Positions 17,099 to 25,301 of a DNA stretch of 64,000 bases are shown piece after piece. This stretch comes from Abiotrophia sp965245735 (GTDB lineage Bacteria; Bacillota; Bacilli; Lactobacillales; Aerococcaceae), in NCBI GenBank assembly GCA_965245735.1, contig CBDFAX010000006.1:1-64000 (forward strand), written 5' to 3'. Each line of letters begins with the position of its first letter. Position 1 is the first letter of the stretch. The notes below the pieces were generated by a model that did no database searches, had not been told where the DNA came from, and saw only the letters and a list, made by a program, of their open reading frames with translations. The translations under genes were made by a program, and so were the position numbers.

Positions 17099-17437
17099 AT
17101 GAAACGTTATGGCAATCAACTTTGGGTTCAAGTAGTTGGACCTGACCGTTACCGTATCGGCATGACAGACCAGCTCCAATGTGATGCGGGCGATATCTCT
17201 TACGCCAATATTGCCCCACTAGGAGCATTAGATGTCGATGATACCCTAGTTAATTTAGAAGCTTCTAAGGCGGCCATTGAGGTCGCTAGTCCCCTCAAAG
17301 GTCAGGTAGTAGCGCGGAACGAGGCAGCGGAGACAAATACTAGCCTCTTGGATTCTAAGAATCCGGCGGACCACTGGCTAATTGAATTAAGCCAAGTGGA
17401 TACTCAAGCTTTTGAGGCACTCGCAGAAGAGGAATAA
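17099..17437 (+). CDS. GcvH-like lipoyl-domain protein
   Basis: A 112-residue single lipoyl-domain protein related to glycine cleavage H protein. The candidate lipoylated lysine is K57 in VNLEASKAAIEVASP, where the usual motif is E-S-V-K-A; here it is E-A-S-K-A. The downstream strand SPLKGQVVARNE is also conserved. No other glycine cleavage gene lies in the window, so it may act as a lipoyl relay or acceptor protein, a known role of GcvH in Firmicutes. The ATG at 17099 follows AAAGGA at 9 nt; an upstream TTG at 17078 is less likely. It lies between rodA and a C26 amidase. Confidence 0.75.
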   Translation: MKRYGNQLWVQVVGPDRYRIGMTDQLQCDAGDISYANIAPLGALDVDDTLVNLEASKAAIEVASPLKGQVVARNEAAETNTSLLDSKNPADHWLIELSQVDTQAFEALAEEE

Positions 17438-17483
17438 CCCCACTCACTAGCTCTATGGCTAGATATAGAAAGAAGGAATGACC

Positions 17484-18215
17484 ATGCGGCCAGTAATCGG
17501 CGTAACGGGCAACATTATGCAAGCCCCTGAAGATAAATTCAAATCCTTTAAAATTAACTATTCCCCATGGGGATACACGGAGGCAGTGCGCCTGGCCGGT
17601 GGGACTCCGGTCATCCTACCTTTGACGGAACCGACTTGTGCAGCCCACTATATAAGTCTCATTGATGGTTTGGTTTTGACTGGCGGGGAGGATATCTCAC
17701 CATATCTCTATAATGAAGAGCCACATGTCAATATTGAAGCTACTTCGCCAACACGAGATGCGGTCGAAACGGCGCTTATTAAGGAGGCCTTGGCTCAGGG
17801 AAAACCTATTTTAGCTATTTGCCGAGGCATGCAACTAGTCAATGTTGTATTAGGCGGTAACCTCTATCAGGATTTAGCGGGTCAAGCCAATGTGACCATT
17901 CAGCACGTCCAAAAATCACGCCCAAGCATGGCAACCCACTCTATCAAGGTAAAAGCCGGTAGCTATTTATCACAACTTGTGGCCGATGGCTGTCTGATTA
18001 ACTCTGTTCACCACCAGGCTATACGAGAAGTAGGGGAGGGCTTAATCGTTTCCGCCCGTAGTAAGGATGGGGTCATTGAAGCCATTGAAAGTCAAGATAA
18101 CTCTCTTATTATAGGAGTTCAATGGCATCCAGAGCGCTTGACCAAACACGATGAATGCAGCATGGCGATTTTCCAAGATTTAATCGAGCGCGCACTTGAG
18201 GCTAAGCAAGCCTAG
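17484..18215 (+). CDS. Class I glutamine amidotransferase-like hydrolase (peptidase C26, PuuD-like)
   Basis: A 243-residue member of the C26 family that contains gamma-glutamyl-GABA hydrolases. The nucleophile is C113 in LAICRGMQLVNV, the histidine lies in IGVQWHPER with its following glutamate region, and VLTGGEDISPYLY and SVHHQAI complete the fold. The actual substrate is unknown; gamma-glutamyl amides are the family theme. The ATG at 17484 is preferred over 17478 because GAAGG lies 7 nt before it. Its neighbours give no pathway hint. Confidence 0.8.
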   Translation: MRPVIGVTGNIMQAPEDKFKSFKINYSPWGYTEAVRLAGGTPVILPLTEPTCAAHYISLIDGLVLTGGEDISPYLYNEEPHVNIEATSPTRDAVETALIKEALAQGKPILAICRGMQLVNVVLGGNLYQDLAGQANVTIQHVQKSRPSMATHSIKVKAGSYLSQLVADGCLINSVHHQAIREVGEGLIVSARSKDGVIEAIESQDNSLIIGVQWHPERLTKHDECSMAIFQDLIERALEAKQA

Positions 18216-18252
18216 GTAAAGCAAAGGAGTAAATAGAAGGGAGGGAACAGGC

Positions 18253-19275
18253 ATGACTTTTCAAGCTAGCATCAGCCAAATTCGTAAAGGTCAGTTGGGG
18301 ACAAACTACTTCCTAGCTGGTACTGAACGTTATTTGCGGCAACAGTTGCAGGATGCCCTGATTGACCAAGTTGACCAGGCAGGTAGCTTTGAAGTTAGTC
18401 GCTTTGACTTGAATGACACGGAATTAGCCGCCATTCTGGACGAGGCAGATGCCTTCTCTTTCTTTGCAGATAAGCGTGTTGTCCTGATTGATAATGCCCA
18501 GGTCCTGGTCTCAAACTCTAAGATTAAGGTCGATGACCAAGACCAGAAGCGACTCCTAGCCTACTTAGCAGATCCTAATCCTGGCAGTTTGCTGATTTGG
18601 CTCTGTGACAGCAACCAAGTTGATAAACGCAAGAAGCTGACCAAGGCTTTTCAGACGCATGCCAAATGGGTCGATGTGGCGCCTTTAGACGCTAAGGAAA
18701 TGGGAGCTTACCTACAGGCCTATCTGGCAGACAGCACGCTCCAGATTAGCCGTGAGGGGCTAGAGGAGTTACGTATGAGGGTTAATGATGATTTGACCTT
18801 GGCTATGGCGGAGCTCCACAAATTGGCTCAATATAGCAACCAAGGCAAGCCTATCACCCTAGAAGTCATCAAAGACTTGGTGCCGAGAAGCCTTGAGACG
18901 GATGTTTTTAGCTTGTCGCAGGCAGTCTTGAAGCGGAAGTTGAGTCAGGCAGTCCAAATCTACCAAGATTTACTCCTAGCCAAACACGAGCCCGTGGCCT
19001 TGCACGCGCTCTTGGTCAGTCAGTTTCGTTTGTTGATTCAAGTCAAATTACTTGGACACCAGGGCTATCAGCAAGCTGAGATAGCGCAACAATTGAACGT
19101 CCATCCTTACCGTGTTAAATTAGCCCTAGAGACGGTCAGACGCTTAGATTTAAGACAGCTCTATGATTTTTACGATGCCCTTGCAGAGGCTGATTTTCAG
19201 CTCAAACAAGGCATTGGCGTCAAGGAGATACAATTTGACTTGCTAGTGAGTCGTTATATCACAGGAAGTCCCTAA
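18253..19275 (+). CDS. holA: DNA polymerase III delta subunit
   Basis: Clamp-loader subunit that opens the beta clamp. The 340-residue protein has the family layout: N-terminal degenerate AAA+ domain (NYFLAGTERYLRQQLQDALID, ADKRVVLIDNAQ), a middle lid domain and a C-terminal helical collar (ALLVSQFRLLIQVKLLGHQG, HPYRVKLALETVRR). The low sequence conservation is normal for this family. GGGAGG precedes the ATG. In Firmicutes holA usually stands next to rpsT in opposite orientation, exactly as here, which makes the call firm. Confidence 0.93.
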   Translation: MTFQASISQIRKGQLGTNYFLAGTERYLRQQLQDALIDQVDQAGSFEVSRFDLNDTELAAILDEADAFSFFADKRVVLIDNAQVLVSNSKIKVDDQDQKRLLAYLADPNPGSLLIWLCDSNQVDKRKKLTKAFQTHAKWVDVAPLDAKEMGAYLQAYLADSTLQISREGLEELRMRVNDDLTLAMAELHKLAQYSNQGKPITLEVIKDLVPRSLETDVFSLSQAVLKRKLSQAVQIYQDLLLAKHEPVALHALLVSQFRLLIQVKLLGHQGYQQAEIAQQLNVHPYRVKLALETVRRLDLRQLYDFYDALAEADFQLKQGIGVKEIQFDLLVSRYITGSP

Positions 19276-19309
19276 TTACTGGAGCAGATAGCTGTTCCAG
19301 TAATTTTTA
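19275..19309 (+). terminator. Terminator after holA
   Basis: ATTACTGGA-CAG pairs with CTG-TCCAGTAAT in a long stem, followed by TTTTTAT. It begins at the stop codon. Confidence 0.85.
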
Positions 19310-19321
19310 TGCTTCAAGGGC

Positions 19322-19349
19322 AAAAAAATAAGCTACCCTCAAGGTAGCC
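19322..19349 (-). terminator. Terminator of rpsT
   Basis: On the minus strand GGCTACC pairs with GGTAGC around TTGA and is followed by TTATTTTTTT. Confidence 0.88.
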
Positions 19350-19356
19350 TACTTTC

Positions 19357-19614
19357 TTAGTTAGCTTTAAGTAAACGAGCCAAACGTGACTTGTCACGAG
19401 CTGCTTTGTTTTTGTGGATTAAACCTTTAGTTGCTGCGCTGTCGATTTCTTTAGCAGCTAGACGGAATAATTCCTCAACGTTTGCTTCGCCAGCTTCTAC
19501 TGCAGAACGGAAACGTTTAACCGCAGTACGCATTGCAGAAACGTGTGCACGGTTGCTTTCAGTCTTAGTAGCTGTTTGACGGATACGTTTTTTTGCTGAT
19601 GGGTTGTTAGCCAT
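19357..19614 (-). CDS. rpsT: 30S ribosomal protein S20
   Basis: Small 85-residue helical protein that binds 16S rRNA early in 30S assembly. The start MANNPSAKKRIRQTATK and the AAKEIDSAATKGLIHKNKAARDKSRL core are diagnostic. The ATG at 19614 is chosen; the frame extends six codons further but S20 begins with this MANNPSA motif, and GAGGTGA lies just upstream. It is transcribed convergently with holA. Confidence 0.97.
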   Translation of the reverse strand: MANNPSAKKRIRQTATKTESNRAHVSAMRTAVKRFRSAVEAGEANVEELFRLAAKEIDSAATKGLIHKNKAARDKSRLARLLKAN

Positions 19615-19759
19615 TTGAGTCACCTCTTTCATTGCGATTTGTCTATAGTCCGAAGGACTAAGTCAACAAGCCTTATTATACATGAAAACCCGGTCAGTAT
19701 GCAATAAAAAGATGGAAAATAATTCAAATTCGTCTAGCTTTATTTCTAAGTCCTTGGAC

Positions 19760-19788
19760 TAGACAGGGGACTAGCTTTTTGTTATCAT
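19760..19788 (+). promoter_or_regulatory. Promoter of uvrB
   Basis: TAGACA at 19760-19765, 17-nt spacer, TATCAT at 19783-19788; five of six matches in each hexamer. Confidence 0.78.
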
Positions 19789-19799
19789 GAGAAATGAAG

Positions 19800-19813
19800 C
19801 GAAAATTTGTTCG
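19800..19813 (+). promoter_or_regulatory. LexA (DinR)-type operator at uvrB
   Basis: CGAAAATTTGTTCG matches the Gram-positive SOS box CGAAC-N4-GTTCG at nine of ten fixed positions. It lies just after the predicted transcription start, where bound LexA would block the polymerase. Confidence 0.75.
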
Positions 19814-19847
19814 CGCATGGATTGAGCAGTCAGAAGGAGGAGAGGGC

Positions 19848-21830
19848 ATGGATTTTCAATTAGTATCTCCCTATAGCCCCAGTGGGGATCAGCCGGAAGC
19901 AATTGAAGCCTTGGTCCAAGGGGTCAATGATGGCGTTAAAGAACAGGTCTTGTTAGGGGCGACAGGGACAGGTAAGACCTTCACCATTGCCAATGTTATT
20001 AAGCAAACGGGTAGACCGACCTTGGTTTTGGCCCATAATAAGACCCTAGCCGGGCAGCTTTATAGCGAGCTCCTAGAATTTTTCCCAAACAATGCGGTCG
20101 AGTACTTTGTCTCCTACTATGACTACTATCAGCCTGAAGCCTATGTGCCATCGTCTGACACTTATATTGAAAAAGACGCCAGCATTAACGATGAAATTGA
20201 CAAACTCCGTCACTCGGCTTCTTCAGCTTTAATTGAACGCCGTGATGTCATTGTGGTGGCCTCTGTTTCCTGTATTTACGGCTTGGTTGACCCTGAGAAC
20301 TACCGCAATCATGTCTTGTCCTTGCGAGAAGGTATGGAGATAGCTCGTAATCTTCTCCTGGCGCGTTTGGTTGAAATGCAATTTGTTAGAAATGACATTG
20401 ACTTTCAACGGGGGACTTTCCGAGTAAGAGGCGATGTGGTAGAAATCTTCATGGCCTCGCGCGACAAGGAAGTGGTTCGGGTGGAATTCTTCGGGGATGA
20501 GATAGAACGCATCCGCGTTGTTGATTTCCTAACCGGCGAAATTAAATACGATGTAGACCATTATCCTATTTTCCCTGCGACTCACTTTGTGGCCAGCCAA
20601 GAACAGACAGCAGTGGCGGTCGACTCCATTCGTCAGGAATTGGAAGAGCGCCTAGCTGAATTGCGGGCAGACAATAAATTATTAGAAGCTCAACGCCTAG
20701 AGCAAAGAACCACCTATGATTTGGAAATGATGCTAGAAATGGGCTACTGCAGTGGGATTGAGAACTACTCTCGCCATATTGATGGCCGGGCACCAGGTCA
20801 AGCACCTTATACACTCTTGGACTTCTTCCCAGATGACTTTCTGATTGTAGTGGACGAGTCCCACATCACCATGTCGCAAATCCGCGGTATGTATAATGGT
20901 GACCGGGGCCGCAAGCAGCAGTTGATTGATTACGGCTTCCGTTTGCCAAGTGCGCTTGACAACCGACCTTTGCGCTTAGAAGAATTCGAAGAACATGTGA
21001 ACCAGATTATTTATGTTTCTGCGACGCCAGGACCTTATGAGCTAGAGCATACGGGTGGTGAGGTCATTCAACAAATCATCCGGCCAACGGGCCTCTTGGA
21101 CCCAGTGGTTGAAGTGCGGCCAATTGAAGGCCAGATTGATGACTTAGTGGCTGAAATTAAGGCTCGGACTGAGCGAGATGAGCGGGTCTTCATCACTACC
21201 CTAACCAAGAAAATGGCGGAAGATTTGACCGACTACCTCAAGGAGCTAGATATCAAGGTCAAGTACCTGCATAGTGATATTAAGACCCTGGAGAGAACGG
21301 AAATTATTCGCGACCTTCGTCTAGGTGTCTTTGATGTCTTAGTCGGGATTAACCTCTTACGGGAGGGCTTGGACGTGCCAGAGGTCACCCTAGTAGCTAT
21401 TTTGGATGCAGACAAGGAAGGCTTCCTACGAAGCGAGCGCTCCTTGGTACAAACCATCGGCCGAGCAGCCCGTAATGCTAATGGACGCGTCATTATGTAT
21501 GCAGATCAGATTACGGCCTCTATGCAGTATGCCATTGAAGAAACAGAGCGACGTCGTTCTATCCAAATGGCCTACAACCAAGAACATGGGATTGTTCCTC
21601 AAACCATCAAGAAGGAGATTCGCGATTTAATCCGAATTACCCACGATGTAGAAAACGAGGACAAGCAGGAGTCCCTCCTCAAGCAGTTCCGCAAGCTGTC
21701 TCGTCTACAAAGAGAAGAGCAGTTGGAACGCTTAGAGATGGAAATGCGTCAGGCCGCCAAGGATCTCAATTTCGAAGCAGCCGCCGATCTGCGTGACATG
21801 ATTATGGAACTTAAGGGTGCCTATAAATAA
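19848..21830 (+). CDS. uvrB: UvrABC excinuclease subunit B
   Basis: Damage-verifying helicase-like subunit of nucleotide excision repair. The 660-residue protein has the Walker A GATGTGKT with K43, the beta-hairpin YYDYYQPEAYVPSSDTYIEKD that inserts between strands, the DESH motif, helicase motifs V and VI (GLDVPEVTLVAILDAD, QTIGRAARN) and a C-terminal UVR motif that binds UvrC. The ATG at 19848 sits behind AAGGAGG; the open frame upstream overlaps the LexA box and is not translated. In many genomes uvrA follows, but here a terminator closes uvrB, so uvrA must lie elsewhere. Confidence 0.98.
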   Translation: MDFQLVSPYSPSGDQPEAIEALVQGVNDGVKEQVLLGATGTGKTFTIANVIKQTGRPTLVLAHNKTLAGQLYSELLEFFPNNAVEYFVSYYDYYQPEAYVPSSDTYIEKDASINDEIDKLRHSASSALIERRDVIVVASVSCIYGLVDPENYRNHVLSLREGMEIARNLLLARLVEMQFVRNDIDFQRGTFRVRGDVVEIFMASRDKEVVRVEFFGDEIERIRVVDFLTGEIKYDVDHYPIFPATHFVASQEQTAVAVDSIRQELEERLAELRADNKLLEAQRLEQRTTYDLEMMLEMGYCSGIENYSRHIDGRAPGQAPYTLLDFFPDDFLIVVDESHITMSQIRGMYNGDRGRKQQLIDYGFRLPSALDNRPLRLEEFEEHVNQIIYVSATPGPYELEHTGGEVIQQIIRPTGLLDPVVEVRPIEGQIDDLVAEIKARTERDERVFITTLTKKMAEDLTDYLKELDIKVKYLHSDIKTLERTEIIRDLRLGVFDVLVGINLLREGLDVPEVTLVAILDADKEGFLRSERSLVQTIGRAARNANGRVIMYADQITASMQYAIEETERRRSIQMAYNQEHGIVPQTIKKEIRDLIRITHDVENEDKQESLLKQFRKLSRLQREEQLERLEMEMRQAAKDLNFEAAADLRDMIMELKGAYK

Positions 21831-21833
21831 GCT

Positions 21834-21861
21834 TAAGGCAGGAATCGCTTCCTGCCTTTTG
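21834..21861 (+). terminator. Terminator after uvrB
   Basis: AAGGCAGGAA pairs with TTCCTGCCTT around TCGC, followed by TTG. Confidence 0.85.
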
Positions 21862-21935
21862 AACTATTTACAGGGCAGGTAGGTAAATTTACTGGCATCT
21901 TTTGATAAAATTCGGCAGATTTGAGTAAATCAGTC

Positions 21936-21964
21936 TTTCCATTCTTGCTTAAATCTCCTATAAT
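21936..21964 (+). promoter_or_regulatory. Promoter of the acyltransferase-like gene
   Basis: TTTCCA at 21936-21941, 17-nt spacer, perfect TATAAT at 21959-21964. Confidence 0.65.
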
Positions 21965-22004
21965 AGAAGTGTCTATATATTTAAGCAAAGAATAAGGTGA
22001 TGGT

Positions 22005-23180
22005 ATGCAACAGGAGGTAAAATTACGAGGACTAGATGGACTTAAAGGTCTATTTTTATTAGTTCTAATGGGCGTTGGGATTTTTCAAGGTGATTTATTG
22101 GCGGGCCAATTGGTTCCCCTCGGTCTCTTCACTGTCCTCGGCTATCAATGGGCCTATCGTATAGAACGGCAGCAGGATGTCCCCTTTTGGCGTCACTGGC
22201 AAGCCGTCTGGTCTGCTTGGCTGCCAGTTCTGTGGTTGACTTCTATCACCACGATTGGCCTCTTAGCGCTAGATTTTTCGCTTTTAAATCAGAGTAAATT
22301 TGACTTGATTTTGAGTCCTCTCTTAATCGAAAATATCAGACAGCTTTGGCTAGGTGGGGTGACTAGCTTAAGTCTTGATGCCTCAAGTGGTCTCAAGAGT
22401 TTATGGTATCTAGGCCATGGGGTACAAGTAGCGGGGCTAGTTGCACTTATTAGCTGGCTTCTAGGTCGTGCTAGTCTAAGCCTGCTAGGTAAGGGCATGG
22501 TCTGGATGGTTGTTCAGGCTAGCCTATGGCTATTGGCTGGTTTTGCTGTTATGAATGGTAGCCCACTCGCTTATATTGAGCTAGCCTTCTATGCCTTGGC
22601 TTTTGTGGCTGGGGTTTCCATGGTCTACCTAGTGCCGGTTCTGCTCAATCAAATTTACCGTCTGTCTAGTAAGTATGTCTTATTAATGGGTTTAGGCCTA
22701 GCCGGTAGCTTAATGCTTCTGGCCTTCTTCCTTAGCCAAACTTGGACAACAGCGCTCATGGGTCTGGTATGGACTGCAGCTGTGCCACTTTTTACTACTT
22801 GGCTTATCTTGTCCTACGTGGCTGGGACACCTGTCTTGCGTCGTGTTCTTGAGTTTTCAGCTTGTGTAGCCTTGGGGCATCGTCTCATTCATTATTATGT
22901 GGCTTATGCCTTTGTGACTTTCTGGCTGCCAAACGGCCCGTTCTGGTTACAAGTGAGTTTAGTAATCTTGTTGGGTGAAGTGCTCTACTGGCTCTTGGTA
23001 AAGGGACTACCTCAGCTTTACTTCTTCAATGGTCGCTCTTGGGTTAGCGATTATTATGCCCTTTATCAAGCCATGGCTGAAAAAAATCTCAAGACCTGGC
23101 AGTTAGTCGGTGCCATTGTCATCTTCCTTTTACTCTTTGTTAGCATTTGTGTCCTAGGTTTACTAGTTCTGATTCAGTAA
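22005..23180 (+). CDS. Multi-pass membrane protein related to acyltransferase family 3
   Basis: A 391-residue integral membrane protein with about ten hydrophobic segments. The N terminus LRGLDGLKGLFLLVLMGVG resembles the opening of OatA-type acyltransferases (R-x-LDGLRG), and LKSLWYLGHGVQVAGLVALI resembles their W-F/Y-L motif. The histidine that normally follows the first motif in the first helix (as in a VLxYH stretch) is absent, and there is no extracellular SGNH domain of the kind OatA carries. So it may be an inactive or altered relative, or a different envelope protein. It has its own promoter and shares a terminator with nnrD. Start ATG at 22005 behind AAGGTG. Confidence 0.55.
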   Translation: MQQEVKLRGLDGLKGLFLLVLMGVGIFQGDLLAGQLVPLGLFTVLGYQWAYRIERQQDVPFWRHWQAVWSAWLPVLWLTSITTIGLLALDFSLLNQSKFDLILSPLLIENIRQLWLGGVTSLSLDASSGLKSLWYLGHGVQVAGLVALISWLLGRASLSLLGKGMVWMVVQASLWLLAGFAVMNGSPLAYIELAFYALAFVAGVSMVYLVPVLLNQIYRLSSKYVLLMGLGLAGSLMLLAFFLSQTWTTALMGLVWTAAVPLFTTWLILSYVAGTPVLRRVLEFSACVALGHRLIHYYVAYAFVTFWLPNGPFWLQVSLVILLGEVLYWLLVKGLPQLYFFNGRSWVSDYYALYQAMAEKNLKTWQLVGAIVIFLLLFVSICVLGLLVLIQ

Positions 23181-23198
23181 ATCAGGTCTATAAATAAG

Positions 23199-23236
23199 AA
23201 ACAGCAAGCCTGAATCATTCAGGCTTGCTGTTTTTA
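23199..23236. terminator. Bidirectional terminator
   Basis: AACAGCAAGCCTGAAT pairs with ATTCAGGCTTGCTGTT with a 1-nt centre, followed by T on both strands. It ends both convergent genes. Confidence 0.92.
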
Positions 23237-23245
23237 TTAGGCTTT

Positions 23246-24082
23246 CTAGCCAATGAAATCCTTCATTAGGCTAGGAAGTTTTTCACTAATCTGATGGGGT
23301 AGGACCACCCACTGTTTCTGAGCCATTTCTTGTGCCAGGTAGGAGTGGAGGAAAACGGCACTGCATAGGGCTAAATTAAAGTCATCTGGAAATTGAGCCA
23401 AAAAGGCAGCGACCATTCCAGCCAGAGTGTCGCCCATGCCGCCGGTCGCCATGGCAGGTGTACCGACTGTCAATTGGTAGCAGGAACCATCCGTCAGATA
23501 GAGCTCTGTACCCGGTTTTTTAAGTACTAGGTTGAAGCCAAGTTGTTTTTGAGCGGCCTGATTGGCTTGAGGGATCTGGTCTTCAATGGCTAGGTCAGAT
23601 AGGCGTTGCCATTCAGCCTGGTGGGGCGTGATAACTACAGGCACTCCACTAGGTAAAGGGTGGGGATGACGAGCCAAAAGCGTTAAGGCATCGCCATCTA
23701 AGACTAACTTTTGTCCAGGCTTTAGCCAATCTAAAATCCGATGCAGACGTTGACAGGAAAATGCGTCCAGTCCCATGCCTGGACCAAGCAAAACTAGATT
23801 AGCTGCCTGCGTTAACGACTTAAGTTGAGCTAGGTTAGACCAGTCACTGACCATGGCTTCAGGCAGACGAGCATGGAGGGCCGTGTGGTTGGCGACGTCA
23901 GTGGCAACAGTCGTGAGACCACTACCTGCGTAGACAGCCGCTTGAGCAGCTAGAATAATGGCGCCACCTAGCTGAGCATTGCCACCTACTAAGAGCGTCC
24001 GGCCAAAAGTTCCCTTGTGGGATTGGATAGGTCGCTTAGGTAAACGATGGGCTAGCCCATCGTAAGTTAAAGGCTGAAACAT
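23246..24082 (-). CDS. nnrD: ADP-dependent NAD(P)H-hydrate dehydratase
   Basis: Repairs hydrated NADH and NADPH by dehydration at the expense of ADP. The 278-residue protein is of the ribokinase-like YjeF-C family: TFGRTLLVGGNAQLGGAI, LLGPGMG, VLDGDALTLL, VVITPHQAEW and the conserved GTPAMATGGMGDTLAG motif. The epimerase domain that is fused in some bacteria is missing, as in many Firmicutes. The ATG at 24082 is 8 nt from AAAGGAG; an upstream in-frame GTG overlaps that site and is rejected. Confidence 0.92.
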   Translation of the reverse strand: MFQPLTYDGLAHRLPKRPIQSHKGTFGRTLLVGGNAQLGGAIILAAQAAVYAGSGLTTVATDVANHTALHARLPEAMVSDWSNLAQLKSLTQAANLVLLGPGMGLDAFSCQRLHRILDWLKPGQKLVLDGDALTLLARHPHPLPSGVPVVITPHQAEWQRLSDLAIEDQIPQANQAAQKQLGFNLVLKKPGTELYLTDGSCYQLTVGTPAMATGGMGDTLAGMVAAFLAQFPDDFNLALCSAVFLHSYLAQEMAQKQWVVLPHQISEKLPSLMKDFIG

Positions 24083-24274
24083 GACAGTCACTCCTTTGGA
24101 CTTAGGTCTTATACACTTTTATTATAGCACTTCTAGTTCAAACTAGGCTAGTTTTGCCTAGCCACTGGTGGGAGAGATGCTGCATAAAAGCTAATAAACA
24201 GACCTATATCTTGGGACGAGTGCTTAAAAATCAACTAATATTCCTGATTTTGGGCATTTTTAACAGCCTAGTCA

Positions 24275-24303
24275 TTGAATTTTTGGCGTATTTGTTTCAT
24301 AAT
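24275..24303 (+). promoter_or_regulatory. Promoter of the prmA operon
   Basis: TTGAAT at 24275-24280, 17-nt spacer, CATAAT at 24298-24303. It would drive prmA-rsmE-deoC-rel-dtd, whose gaps are 33 nt or less. Confidence 0.72.
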
Positions 24304-24338
24304 AAAGAACATAGATAATCGTGAAAGGACGTGTTTAT

Positions 24339-25298
24339 ATGGCTGAAACCTGGTCTAAGGTGGTAGTCTCACTCGACACCCTGGATCCAGCGATGATTGA
24401 CTTACTCAGTCATCTCCTCTTTGAAGCTGGTGCCATTGGGGTGGAAGTGGATTATGCCCAAGGTTATTTGGAGAACCACCCTAATTTATTTGGAGAATTA
24501 GCGGAACCACTGCCCAAAGAACGTCTGGAGCACGAGACAGAGCTAATCGCCTTCTTCGAAGAAATGCCAGATCTAGATAGCCTCAAGACCCAGTTGGAGA
24601 GCCAATATAGTGATCCGCTTCGCCTTGAAGCCAGCGAGATTGAAAATGAAAATTGGCAGGAAAATTGGAAGGTTAACTATAAGCCTGAGCGTATTAGTCG
24701 CTACCTAACCATTGTGCCGATTTGGGAAGACTACCAAGCCCAAGCAGGTGAACAAGTTATCTACTTGGATCCAGGTTTGGCCTTTGGGACAGGCAATCAC
24801 CCAACTACTCAACTAGGGGTTCAGGCACTTGAAATGTACCTGCGTGGAGGCGAACGTGTCTTAGATGTCGGTACGGGGTCGGGGGTTTTAGCCTTTGTAG
24901 CGGTAGCCTTAGGTGCCAAAGAAGTGTGGGGCTACGACTTAGATCCTCAGGCTGTTGATAGCGCCCTGCAAAACTTGGTTCACCAGCAGGAACGTCAAGA
25001 TGATTTGGCAAAGGTATTCAAGGACACGCCGATTCATTTCCAAGTTAAGGATTTGCTCAAAGGGGTAGACTGGCCAGTAGAGGTGATTGTCGCCAATATC
25101 TTGCCTCATATTCTAGTTAATATGTTAGAAGATGCCCATCGCTTACTAACAGAAGATGGTTATCTCATTCTGGGCGGAATTCTCAATGAAAAGGCTGATC
25201 AACTGTTAGAAGACTTAGAAGCACATGGTTTCCGCCTTGTTCAAAGAGTCCAACTTAAGGGCTGGACGGGTCTGGTAACCCAGAAGCAAGAGGATTAA
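24339..25298 (+). CDS. prmA: Ribosomal protein L11 methyltransferase
   Basis: Methylates lysines and the N terminus of ribosomal protein L11 using S-adenosylmethionine. The 319-residue protein has the PrmA N-terminal recognition domain and the catalytic domain with DPGLAFGTGNHPTTQ, VLDVGTGSGVLAFVA (SAM site) and ANILPHILVNM. The ATG at 24339 is preferred because AAAGGA lies 9 nt before it; an upstream GTG at 24321 overlaps that site. It is followed 3 nt later by rsmE, the usual Firmicutes pair. Confidence 0.95.
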   Translation: MAETWSKVVVSLDTLDPAMIDLLSHLLFEAGAIGVEVDYAQGYLENHPNLFGELAEPLPKERLEHETELIAFFEEMPDLDSLKTQLESQYSDPLRLEASEIENENWQENWKVNYKPERISRYLTIVPIWEDYQAQAGEQVIYLDPGLAFGTGNHPTTQLGVQALEMYLRGGERVLDVGTGSGVLAFVAVALGAKEVWGYDLDPQAVDSALQNLVHQQERQDDLAKVFKDTPIHFQVKDLLKGVDWPVEVIVANILPHILVNMLEDAHRLLTEDGYLILGGILNEKADQLLEDLEAHGFRLVQRVQLKGWTGLVTQKQED

Positions 25299-25301
25299 AT
25301 C

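Noticed and set aside
17099..18215. A glycine cleavage or GABA/putrescine pathway cluster
   Set aside because: Only one lipoyl protein and one C26 hydrolase are present; no other enzyme of either pathway is adjacent.
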